DNA of 61,420 nucleotides from Streptomyces sp. DI166 (lineage in GTDB: Bacteria > Actinomycetota > Actinomycetes > Streptomycetales > Streptomycetaceae). The notes beneath the pieces were generated by a model. That model had not been told where the DNA came from. It worked only from the letters and a program-made list of their open reading frames with translations, and searched no databases. Positions within the stretch are counted from its first letter, which is position 1; each line of letters opens with the position of its first letter. Of this stretch, positions 24,727-31,992 are shown piece by piece. Position numbers and translations under genes: made by a program. The DNA is taken from positions 1 through 61,420 of the forward strand of contig NZ_FLSP01000050.1 in NCBI RefSeq assembly GCF_900091315.1, in the 5' to 3' direction.

Positions 24727-25617
24727 TCAGGCGGCGGCGCGCGGGGAGCCCTTGAAGACCTGGTTCGTGTGCCACGTCCGATGCGCCGCCGCGACCGGGC
24801 GGACGCCGGGCTGCGGTCCCAGGAGAGGACGGCCGGAGAGGGCGGTGACATGGTCCCGCGCGGCGTGGCTGCGGCCGACGAAGTGCTGGGAGACCAGGAT
24901 GCGATGGCCTTCGCCTATCCCGAGGACACCCTTGTCGAAGAGCTTGTGGTGCAGTGAGCACAGGCACAGGCCGTTGTCGACGTCGTCCGGGCCGTCGTAG
25001 GCCCACCAGCGCACATGCGCGGCCTCCAGGGCGACGGGCGTGCTGTCGATCATGCCGTCGTAGCCGCAGAACGCGCACTGGTACTCGTAGGCGATCAGGA
25101 CCAACTCCCGCATGCGGCGGTCGCGTTGCCGACGCTCGCGCGCTGCCGCCGGGTCCGTCTCCGCCAGCTCCAGTTCCAGCCCGACCGCCTCGCACAGGTC
25201 GGGGTGCAGGGACGGTGGGAAGTTGAGGTCCAGCAGCACTCTCGCGATCCGGGCCAGCAGGGACGGCTCGCGGCTCAGCGCGGTACGCAGGCCGGGGGCC
25301 AGCCGTCCGGTGGCCCCGCTGGAGCGCAGAACCCCAATGCGCGGTCCTGGGCTGCCGGTTCCGGTGTCGGTGCGTACCTCCCACACCTCGTCGCTGGTGA
25401 GGTGGTGGAAGGGGTACGCGGGGGTCGTCGGACGGGCGGGGCCGTACTCCACCAGCAGTTGCTTGAGATCGTCCTCCACCGCGCTGTAGCGCAACTCGCC
25501 CTCGCCGTCCGCCTGGAAACGGCCCAGCGCGTACAGCAGGAGCAGCGGCTTGTGCGGTGCCCGCACCCCGTCGCGGCTCCACTGCCTCAGACTCGCGGCA
25601 CGCTCCAGCCAATCCAT
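24727..25617 (-). CDS. Phosphorothioate-dependent HNH restriction endonuclease (SBD-HNH)
   Basis: 296-residue type IV restriction enzyme. The N-terminal half (about 1-155) has the sulfur-binding-domain signature of ScoMcrA-type proteins: PHKPLLLLYALGRF, PAYPFHHLTSDEVWEV and the RIGVLRSSGATGRL loop. The C-terminal HNH nuclease has CAFCG (Cys181/184), ALEAAHVRWW (His201), DNGLCLC (Asn215) and SLHHKLFDKG (His223/224). There is no SRA domain, so the layout is SBD-HNH, as in SprMcrA (family knowledge). It should cut DNA carrying phosphorothioate links, giving defence against Dnd-modified invaders and exclusion of dnd systems. The start at 25617 lacks a clear ribosome site. It begins 36 bp after the sigma-factor stop, on the same strand. 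Confidence 0.88.
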   Translation of the reverse strand: MDWLERAASLRQWSRDGVRAPHKPLLLLYALGRFQADGEGELRYSAVEDDLKQLLVEYGPARPTTPAYPFHHLTSDEVWEVRTDTGTGSPGPRIGVLRSSGATGRLAPGLRTALSREPSLLARIARVLLDLNFPPSLHPDLCEAVGLELELAETDPAAARERRQRDRRMRELVLIAYEYQCAFCGYDGMIDSTPVALEAAHVRWWAYDGPDDVDNGLCLCSLHHKLFDKGVLGIGEGHRILVSQHFVGRSHAARDHVTALSGRPLLGPQPGVRPVAAAHRTWHTNQVFKGSPRAAA

Positions 25618-25653
25618 GACGCATGATCGTAGCGAGCCGCCTCGGCAGCGGCG

Positions 25654-26607
25654 TCACCACTCGGCGATCAGGGGCGGTCCCGGCTCGTACGACTGCCAGG
25701 CCTCGGTGAGGCGGACGAGCCGGTCGGGCGCGGCGATGCCGCGTACGGTGGCGATCCTGTCGCCCGCGAGGTCGAACGTCACGGCACCCATGACCCGGTC
25801 GTCGACCACGGCCAGGACGGCGGGCGCGCCGTTGAGGACGGCGTAGTGCATGGCGGGCGTGCCGCCGGCGAAACGCCGCTTGGCGGGGGTGGGCTTGAAA
25901 CCGGCCCGCGCGATGGCGGCGATGCGCTGCGGAGTGTCGAAGCGCAGCAACTGCTTGGCCAGTCCGGCGCCGTCGGAGATCGCGGTGGCGTCGTCGGTGA
26001 GCAGCGCCACCAGCCGCTCGGTGCGGCCCGAGGTGGCGGCGGCCAGGAACTCCTCGACGACCTTGCGGGCGGACGCCGGGTCGACCTCCTCGCCGCCGCG
26101 CCGGGCGGCCTGGACCCGGCGCCGGGCCCGGTGCAGGTGCTGCTGGCTCCCGGACTCGGTGATGTCGAGAATCTCGGCGATCTCGGCGTGGCCGTAGGAG
26201 AACGCCTCGCGCAGGACGTAGACGGCGCGTTCCAGGGGTGAGAGGCGTTCCATGAGCATGAGCACGGCCAGGGAGACCGACTCGCGCTGCTCGAAGGAGT
26301 CGGCCGGGCCGAGCATCGGGTCGCCGTCGAGGAGCGGCTCGGGCAGCCAGGCACCGGCGGTTCGTTCGCGGCGGACCCGCGCCGAACGCAGCCGGTCCAG
26401 GCACAGGTTGGTGACGACCTTGGTCAGCCAGGCCTCGGGCACCTTGATGCGCTCCCGGTCGGCGGCCTGCCAGTGCAGGAAGGCGTCCTGCACGGCGTCC
26501 TCGGCGTCGGTGGCCGAGCCGAGCAGCCGGTAGGCCAGCGAGGCCAGCCGGTTGCGGCTGGCCTCGAACCGGCCGGTGTCGAAGCGATCGACTTCGGTGC
26601 TGTCCAC
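25654..26607 (-). CDS. ECF41/SigJ-like RNA polymerase sigma factor with SnoaL tail
   Basis: 317-residue sigma factor. Sigma region 2 (LAYRLLGSATDAEDAVQDAF, VVTNLCLDRLRSARVRRERT) and region 4 (PLERAVYVLREAFSYGHAEI, GSQQHLHRARRRV) are followed by a C-terminal SnoaL-like domain of about 115 residues. The DGGGR-type hinge motif appears as AISDGAG and the NPDKL-type end as APDRLVRL, marking the ECF41 group, where the tail acts in place of an anti-sigma factor. I take the GTG at 26607, with AAGGTG 6 nt upstream. It starts about 10 bp after the oxidoreductase gene and is surely co-transcribed. Confidence 0.88.
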   Translation of the reverse strand: MDSTEVDRFDTGRFEASRNRLASLAYRLLGSATDAEDAVQDAFLHWQAADRERIKVPEAWLTKVVTNLCLDRLRSARVRRERTAGAWLPEPLLDGDPMLGPADSFEQRESVSLAVLMLMERLSPLERAVYVLREAFSYGHAEIAEILDITESGSQQHLHRARRRVQAARRGGEEVDPASARKVVEEFLAAATSGRTERLVALLTDDATAISDGAGLAKQLLRFDTPQRIAAIARAGFKPTPAKRRFAGGTPAMHYAVLNGAPAVLAVVDDRVMGAVTFDLAGDRIATVRGIAAPDRLVRLTEAWQSYEPGPPLIAEW

Positions 26608-26617
26608 GCTGATCACC

Positions 26618-27826
26618 TTATGCGGCAACGCGGCCCACCTGCTGGGCGGAGCGGTCCGGAGTACTGGTGAGACGGAGCTTGCGCTTGGGCAGCCCGAAGG
26701 TCGGGTGCGCGGTGGCCCACAGCGACATCGCGAGGATGGCCGCCTTGAGGCGAGCGGGTCCCCGGCCGCCCATGAACTTCGGCTTCGCCTGCCCTTCACC
26801 GTCGACCAGTTGGAGAATGCCGTCCCGCCGCCCGAGGCTGATGTGGTTGCCGACGTACTCCAGCTTGGTCTGCGGGACCGTGCGCCCGGTCAGTACCCCG
26901 ACGATCGCCTCGACGGCCTGCCGTCCGGTGTAGCCGGCCGAGGCGCAGGACATCGGCAGCGGCAGACCGTTGTCACCGATGGCGTGGGCACTGTCCCCGG
27001 CGGCGTAGACGTTCGGGTGGGAGACCGAGCGCATGTGACGGTCGACGACGATCCGGCCGTCCTCGGTGACCTCCAGGCCGGCGGCAGCGGCGACGGGGCC
27101 GACCGTGAACCCGGCCGTCCACACGGTCGCGTCGGATGCCAGGGCGGTGCCGTCGGCGCAGAGCACCCGGTGCGCCTCGACGGTCTCGACCTCGGCGTAC
27201 TCCAGGACGGTGACGCCGAGGCGGTCGCAGGCCCCGCGCAGGTGCGCGCGGGCTCCGGCGGACAGCCGGGCCGCCAGTTCGCCGCGGGCGACCAGTGTCA
27301 CGGTCAGGCCGGGGCGCGCCTCGGCGATCTCGGTGGCGGTCTCGATCCCGGTCAGCCCGTCCCCGACGACCACCACACTCCCGCCCTCGCCCCGCTCGAC
27401 CAGGGCGTCCAGGCGTTCACGCAGGCGCAGCGCCGAGGGCCGGGCGGCGATGTCGAAGGCGTGTGCGGCCGCACCGGGCACACCCTGCTCGGCACCGTGA
27501 CTGCCGAGGGCGTAGACCAGGGTGTCGTAACCGAGTTCGCCGCCACCGTCGGCGTCGGCCACGGCGACGGTCCGGCGCTCCGGGTCGATGCCGGCCACCC
27601 GGGCCACACGCAGCCGTACGCCGGTGCCCGCGAAGACGTCCACGAGCTTCGGGGCCTCGACCTCCTGGCCGGTCGCGAGCTGGTGCAGCCGCATTCGCTG
27701 GACGAAATCCGGTACGGCGTTGACCACGGTGATCTCGGCGTCCTTGGGTGAAAGTCGCCGGGCCAGGGTCCCCGCCGTGAACGCTCCGGCGTACCCGGCG
27801 CCGAGGACGACGATGCGGTGCTTCAT
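26618..27826 (-). CDS. FAD-dependent NAD(P)H oxidoreductase (NDH-2-like)
   Basis: 402-residue flavoprotein. The N-terminal FAD site is MKHRIVVLGAGYAGAFTAGT; the NAD(P)H site is SVVVVGDGLTGIETATEIAE; the late FAD motif is PNVYAAGDSAH. It ends with a basic segment (FGLPKRKLRL) that may touch the membrane, as in type II NADH dehydrogenases. GGGAGAATCCC precedes the ATG. It forms an operon with the ECF41-like sigma gene. ECF41 loci normally carry a carboxymuconolactone-decarboxylase, oxidoreductase or epimerase partner, so this gene fills the oxidoreductase place and is probably the main target. Confidence 0.9.
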   Translation of the reverse strand: MKHRIVVLGAGYAGAFTAGTLARRLSPKDAEITVVNAVPDFVQRMRLHQLATGQEVEAPKLVDVFAGTGVRLRVARVAGIDPERRTVAVADADGGGELGYDTLVYALGSHGAEQGVPGAAAHAFDIAARPSALRLRERLDALVERGEGGSVVVVGDGLTGIETATEIAEARPGLTVTLVARGELAARLSAGARAHLRGACDRLGVTVLEYAEVETVEAHRVLCADGTALASDATVWTAGFTVGPVAAAAGLEVTEDGRIVVDRHMRSVSHPNVYAAGDSAHAIGDNGLPLPMSCASAGYTGRQAVEAIVGVLTGRTVPQTKLEYVGNHISLGRRDGILQLVDGEGQAKPKFMGGRGPARLKAAILAMSLWATAHPTFGLPKRKLRLTSTPDRSAQQVGRVAA

Positions 27827-27995
27827 GGGATTCTCCCGTCGGTTCGCTTGGTGTCGGTGACTTGAGCGGGGCAGCGGCCCGATTCCTGACAGGTGGGATG
27901 TATGACGCGCGTCACAGTGACTCCTGTGGCGTTTGCGATCGAAAGATTCAGTGAAGGTTCGCTCTTCCGCGGCCGGGCTGCGGGAGCCCGAGGGA

Positions 27996-28040
27996 TTGAC
28001 AGGGGGCCGTCTGTCGACACAGTCTTTGGCAACGTTGTCA
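27996..28040 (+). promoter_or_regulatory. Promoter with LacI-type operator upstream of the GH2 remnant
   Basis: TTGACA (27996-28001) and CAGTCT (28020-28025), spaced 18 bp, precede TGGCAACGTTGTCA (28027-28040), a near-perfect palindrome with central CG typical of LacI operators (one mismatch). It sits where a start point would be, about 65 bp before the remnant. The 276-bp gap also holds TGACGCGCGTCA (27903-27914), a perfect palindrome. Confidence 0.55.
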
Positions 28041-28102
28041 TCCGGTTCGGCGTCGGCGTACGGACCGGTTCGGCCTGTGCTTTCTGATGGGATGTCGCAC
28101 AC

Positions 28103-28681
28103 ATGGCAGATCAGTCGGGCCCGTCGCGTGTTCCGCCGCGACGGACCGTTGTCACCACGGGGACCACGCTGCTGGCCGGGTGCGGCTGGCGTGCCGAGGG
28201 CGGTGACCCGCAGGGGATCACCGTCGACCTCCAGGCGGTCTGCGAGGTCACCGACATCCGCCTGACCTTCGAGGCCGACGCCTCCGACCCGGTGTACGCC
28301 CCCGATCGCGGATCCCGGCTCAGCCACTCGCTGGTCTTCTCCGTCGAGACCTCCGAGGACCACACGTCCTGGACCACGGCCTACCGCACCACCACGGGTA
28401 CCGGCGGGGTGGTGAACATCCAGCTCCCGAGCCCCCGTCGGGCCCGCTGGGTGCGCCTGACGTCCCGCAAGCGCTCAAGCCCGCTGCCCCTCGGCGTCGA
28501 GGCCTTCGAGGTGTACGGCACGCGCGACCCCGCGCACACCGGCTGGACGGAGTGGGCGTCCCGCCCGCTGTCGGAGAACCCTGACTGGCGGCTCCTCATG
28601 CTCGACTGGGTCGACACGGAGGGCGCCACCCTGTCGTCCGTCTCCGTGGACACCCGCGACTGGCTCCCCGTGACCCGGTGA
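28103..28681 (+). pseudogene. Deleted remnant of a Tat-secreted GH2-type hydrolase with discoidin domain
   Basis: 192-residue open frame that looks like the front of a much larger protein. It starts with a twin-arginine-like stretch (PPRRTVVTTGTTLLAG) which runs straight into mid-domain discoidin sequence (GDPQGITVDLQAVCEVTDIR) without the normal cleavage region. After the discoidin part it has WTEWASRPLSENPDWRLLML, as at the N-terminus of GH2 sugar-binding domains, and stops at DTRDWLPVTR, where intact family members go on for several hundred residues. Thus two deletions are inferred, one in the signal region and one removing the catalytic part. A plausible promoter and LacI-type operator remain upstream. 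A functional short carbohydrate-binding protein cannot be ruled out. Confidence 0.65.
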
Positions 28682-28736
28682 CGGCCTCAAGCCGCCGAGT
28701 ACCGCGTATTGACGGCACGCCATCAACTGTGGGCAC

Positions 28737-28750
28737 TTACCTACTGGTAA
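28737..28750. promoter_or_regulatory. Palindrome TTACC-TACT-GGTAA
   Basis: Perfect 5-bp arms with a 4-bp spacer, 31 bp before the flavoprotein GTG start. Such TACC-N4-GGTA sites fit TetR-type regulators of lipid genes. No regulator gene lies beside it. Confidence 0.5.
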
Positions 28751-28780
28751 CTACCCGGCGGAGAGATCGGCGGTGCGCAC

Positions 28781-30388
28781 GTGAGTGGCAGGACGCGGTC
28801 GTGGTGGGGATGGGGCTACGTCGAGGACGCGGTGACCGGCGCCGAGCGCGCCGAACTCACGCGCCGCGCCTCGGAGCTGATGCCCGGCGCTAATCTGACC
28901 GTGCACCGGGCACCCCCGGTCGAGGCCTTCGGCGTACGCCCGAGCAGGGTCCAGGCGCCACCGGCGCTCGCGGCGGTCGTGTCCGAGGACGCGGAGGACC
29001 GGCTGGCCCACAGCCACGGGCAGGCGTTCCGTGACGTGGTGCGGGCGCTGCTGGGCCGACTGCCGCACGTACCCGACCTCGTCGCGCGTCCCACCTCGGA
29101 GGAGCAGGTCGTCCAGGTACTGGACTGGTGCTCCGAGGCCGGTATCGCGGTCGTTCCCTTCGGGGGCGGGTCTTCTGTGGTCGGCGGGGTCGAGCCGCGC
29201 GTGGGGGACGACTACAACGGCGTGGTGAGTCTGGACCTCACGTCCATGAACCGGGTCCTCGACGTCGACCCCGCCAGCCGGGCCGCGCTCGTCGAGGCCG
29301 GGGCCTACGGGCCGCACCTGGAGGAGCAGTTGCGGCCCAAGGGCTACACCCTGCGGTTCTTCCCGCAGTCCTTCGAGTTCTCCACCCTCGGCGGCTGGCT
29401 GGCCACCCGCGCGGGCGGGCACTTCGCCACACACCTCACCCACATAGACGACCTCACCGAATCCCTGCGCGTCATCACCCCCGCGGGCGCGGTCGAGACC
29501 CGTCGACTGCCCGCCTCGGGTGCCGGACCCTCCCCGGACCGGATGTTCCTCGGCTCCGAGGGAACGCTCGGCGTCATCACCCGGGCGTGGGTCCGCCTCC
29601 AGGACCGGCCCCGTTGGCGGGCCGGTGCCTCGGTCGCCTTCGCCGACTACGGCGCGGGCGTCCTGGCCGTGCGCGCGCTGGCGCAGTCCGGCCTGAACCC
29701 CGCCAACTGCCGACTCCTGGACCCGGTGGAGGCGTTCATCAACGCGGGCTCCCCGACCGCCGTCCTGGTGCTCGGCTTCGAATCGGCCGACCACCCCGTC
29801 GACGCCTGGCTGGACCGGGCACTGGAACTGTGCCGCGACCACGGCGGCACGCTGCCCGAACCACCGCGGCGCAGCGCGGACATGGACGGATCCGCGCGCA
29901 CGGACGCCGCCGACACCTGGCGCTCGTCCTTCCTGCGCATGCCGTACCAGCGCGACGCGCTCGCCGCGCAGGGCATGATCGTGGAGACGTTCGAGACGGC
30001 CTGCACCTGGGACCGGTTCGACAGCGTGCGTGCGGCCGTCGAGGACGCGGCCCGGGACGCCCTGCGCCAGGTGGCTGCGGAAGGGGTGGTGACCTGCCGG
30101 TTCACCCACGTCTACCCGGACGGGCCAGCGCCCTACTTCGGGATCTACGCCGCCGGTCGCTGGGGCAGCACGGTGGAGCAGTGGGACGAGATCAAAAAGG
30201 CCGTCTCCGAGGCGCTGATCACGAGCGGCGCCACGATCACCCACCACCACGCGGTGGGCCGCGACCACCGACCCTGGTACGACCGGCAGCGGCCCGATCT
30301 CTTCGCCGCCGCGCTGCGGGCGGGCAAGAAGGTCCTCGATCCGTCGGGGATCCTCAATCCCGGCGCGGTCGTCGACCCCTTGCGCTGA
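28781..30388 (+). CDS. FAD-binding oxidase, alkylglycerone-phosphate-synthase-like
   Basis: 535-residue flavoprotein of the VAO/FAD-linked oxidase family. The PCMH FAD domain includes VPDLVARPTSEEQVVQVLDW, the PFGGGSSVVGG pyrophosphate loop and the FFPQSFEFSTLGGWLATRAGG segment; the cap domain ends with ITHHHAVGRDHRPW and LDPSGILNPGAV. This combination matches bacterial AGPS homologues, which make an ether-lipid-type intermediate from acyl-glycerone phosphate, and is less like D-lactate dehydrogenase. GTG start at 28781; GGAGAG lies 15 nt away, a weak site. It is alone; a TetR-type palindrome precedes it. Confidence 0.9.
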   Translation: MSGRTRSWWGWGYVEDAVTGAERAELTRRASELMPGANLTVHRAPPVEAFGVRPSRVQAPPALAAVVSEDAEDRLAHSHGQAFRDVVRALLGRLPHVPDLVARPTSEEQVVQVLDWCSEAGIAVVPFGGGSSVVGGVEPRVGDDYNGVVSLDLTSMNRVLDVDPASRAALVEAGAYGPHLEEQLRPKGYTLRFFPQSFEFSTLGGWLATRAGGHFATHLTHIDDLTESLRVITPAGAVETRRLPASGAGPSPDRMFLGSEGTLGVITRAWVRLQDRPRWRAGASVAFADYGAGVLAVRALAQSGLNPANCRLLDPVEAFINAGSPTAVLVLGFESADHPVDAWLDRALELCRDHGGTLPEPPRRSADMDGSARTDAADTWRSSFLRMPYQRDALAAQGMIVETFETACTWDRFDSVRAAVEDAARDALRQVAAEGVVTCRFTHVYPDGPAPYFGIYAAGRWGSTVEQWDEIKKAVSEALITSGATITHHHAVGRDHRPWYDRQRPDLFAAALRAGKKVLDPSGILNPGAVVDPLR

Positions 30389-30397
30389 CCGGCGTGA

Positions 30398-31147
30398 CTA
30401 CTTCAGGTGGGCGAACACCACCAGGTTGTCGGTGTAGTCCTTGGCCGAGCGGTCGTAGTCACCGGCGCAGGTGATCAGGCGGACCTCGGCGCGGGGAGTG
30501 TCGGCGTAGACGCGGTCGTTGGGGAAGTCGTCCTTGGCGAAGGTCTCCACGCTGTCGACGACGAAGGACACTTTCCGCGCGTCGGCGCGCCTGACCTCGA
30601 AGACGTCGCCCTTCTTCAGCTCGTCCAGACGGGCGAAGACGGCGGGCGAGGTGGCGGTGTCGACGTGCCCGGCGATCACGGAGGTACCGAGCTCTCCGGG
30701 GGTGGGTCCCTTGGCGAACCAGCCGACGAGGTTGGTGTCGTCGGCGGGCGGGGCGTTGAGCTGGCCCGAGCCGTTGATGGCCAGGTCGGTGAAGGGGGCG
30801 TCGACGGAGATCTTCGGGATGAGCAGCCGTACGGGCTTGGAGCGGGGCAGGTGCTCGGCGACGGAACGGCCTGTCGACCGGGCCGAGTCGCGTACGGCCG
30901 GCTGGCCCGCGGGGGGTGCCGACGCGGTGCCGCGCAGGGCCGGCGATGCGGTGGCCTTCGCGGAAGGCGTCGCGGTCGCGTGGGCCGACGGCGTCGCGGC
31001 GGGGGTGGTGGACGGCTCGTCGTCGGTGAAGACGGTCATGGCAAGGACCGCGAGGCCGATGGCGGCCACGACCAGCACGCGGAGGTTGAGTCCGCTCTTC
31101 GGGCGGGGGGTCTCGGCGTCGGGGCTGTCGGAGGGACGAGTCGTCAT
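30398..31147 (-). CDS. Class F sortase
   Basis: 249-residue membrane transpeptidase. A short cytoplasmic tail, one membrane helix (LNLRVLVVAAIGLAVLAMTV) and an Ala/Ser/Thr/Pro spacer precede the sortase barrel. Catalytic His161 lies in SVIAGHVD and Cys227 in LITCAGDYDR, with Arg233 as likely third residue; this and the short length fit class F of actinobacteria. GAGGTG lies 7 nt before the ATG at 31147. The next gene downstream in the sense of the pair (31297-31695) encodes a small secreted protein with a TGG anchor-like tail, which is a likely substrate. Confidence 0.9.
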   Translation of the reverse strand: MTTRPSDSPDAETPRPKSGLNLRVLVVAAIGLAVLAMTVFTDDEPSTTPAATPSAHATATPSAKATASPALRGTASAPPAGQPAVRDSARSTGRSVAEHLPRSKPVRLLIPKISVDAPFTDLAINGSGQLNAPPADDTNLVGWFAKGPTPGELGTSVIAGHVDTATSPAVFARLDELKKGDVFEVRRADARKVSFVVDSVETFAKDDFPNDRVYADTPRAEVRLITCAGDYDRSAKDYTDNLVVFAHLK

Positions 31148-31296
31148 GGGGATCCACCTCACCTGGGTGCGGCAGCCGTGCGATAGGGCTGATCGGGCTG
31201 ATGCGGAGGGTCAGGGCGGCCGGGCTCGGGGGAGGGCCGTGCGGCCGCCACGCGGCACGTGCGTGGCGGCCGTGGTGGCTATCGCGCCGGGCACGG

Positions 31297-31695
31297 TCAG
31301 GCCACGGAGGTCGCGTACTTGCGGCGGCGCGCCGCGTACAGGCCCGTGCCGGCGACCGCCAGGACCGCCAGACCGCCCGCGGTCACCGTCGGCCCGGCCA
31401 GTGCGCCGCCGCCGGTGTGCATGCCGCCCTTGGGCTTGTCGTGGTCGCCCTTCCAGGAGTGGTCCTTCTCGTGCCTACCGCCCCACTCCTCCTTCTTGTC
31501 GTGCTTGCCGCCCCAGTCGTCCTTCTCGTGCTTGCCGCCCCACGAGTCCTCCTTGCCGTAGTCCCGGCCGCCGTCGTGGTCCCGGCCGTACGAGGAGCCG
31601 TCGTGGTCGTCGGGTGCGGCGAGGGCGACGGGGGCGCTGAGGACGAGCGCGGCGGTGGTCGCCGCGGCGGCGAGCAGTGTGCGTGCAGTGCGCAT
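31297..31695 (-). CDS. Small cell-surface protein, candidate sortase substrate
   Basis: 132-residue secreted protein. Signal peptide 1-26 (cleavage after ALA). The mature part is His/Asp/Lys-rich, with three 9-10-residue repeats: SWGGKHEKDD, WGGKHDKKEE, WGGRHEKDHS. The C-terminus is a sorting-signal layout: GMHTGGG (91-97), a hydrophobic run (LAGPTVTAGGLAVLAVAGTG), then AARRRK. No LPXTG or LAXTG box is present; GMHTGG takes its place. AAAGGGATCC precedes the ATG at 31695. It is followed 149 bp later by the class F sortase on the same strand. Its His-rich body could bind metal, but that is a guess. Confidence 0.82.
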   Translation of the reverse strand: MRTARTLLAAAATTAALVLSAPVALAAPDDHDGSSYGRDHDGGRDYGKEDSWGGKHEKDDWGGKHDKKEEWGGRHEKDHSWKGDHDKPKGGMHTGGGALAGPTVTAGGLAVLAVAGTGLYAARRRKYATSVA

Positions 31696-31846
31696 CGGTG
31701 GATCCCTTTCTGCCGGGGCGGGTGGCTGATGCCGTGTCAACTGGTTCCGGTGCCGCCTCGACGTGATCCACGGTCAGCGGGGAATCCGGCTCTCGCCACT
31801 TGGAGCCGCCCGCAGGGTGACGCGTCCCTCCGCCACCTGCCACGCC

Positions 31847-31864
31847 GTCAGGCTCTGGCCTGAC
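31847..31864. promoter_or_regulatory. Inverted repeat GTCAGGC-N4-GCCTGAC
   Basis: Perfect 7-bp arms within the 297-bp gap between the divergent surface-protein and MFS/spermidine-synthase genes. Possible operator or hairpin. Nothing else recognised in this gap. Confidence 0.4.
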
Positions 31865-31992
31865 CTGACGGGCAGTCGGTGCGAATCACCCCCGCGTCCC
31901 CGGAACCGGTGGCGGAGCAGCCGAGTTGACCAAGTGACCCGTGCCGGAAGGAACCGCCCACCGGTGCCGGGCCGCGTGGAAGGATGCCGTGA

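Noticed and set aside
27827..28000. ECF41-type promoter (TGTCACA with CGTC) before the flavoprotein
   Set aside because: Only partial matches (GTCAC near 27911, TGTCAGG on the minus strand) with no CGTC at the right spacing.
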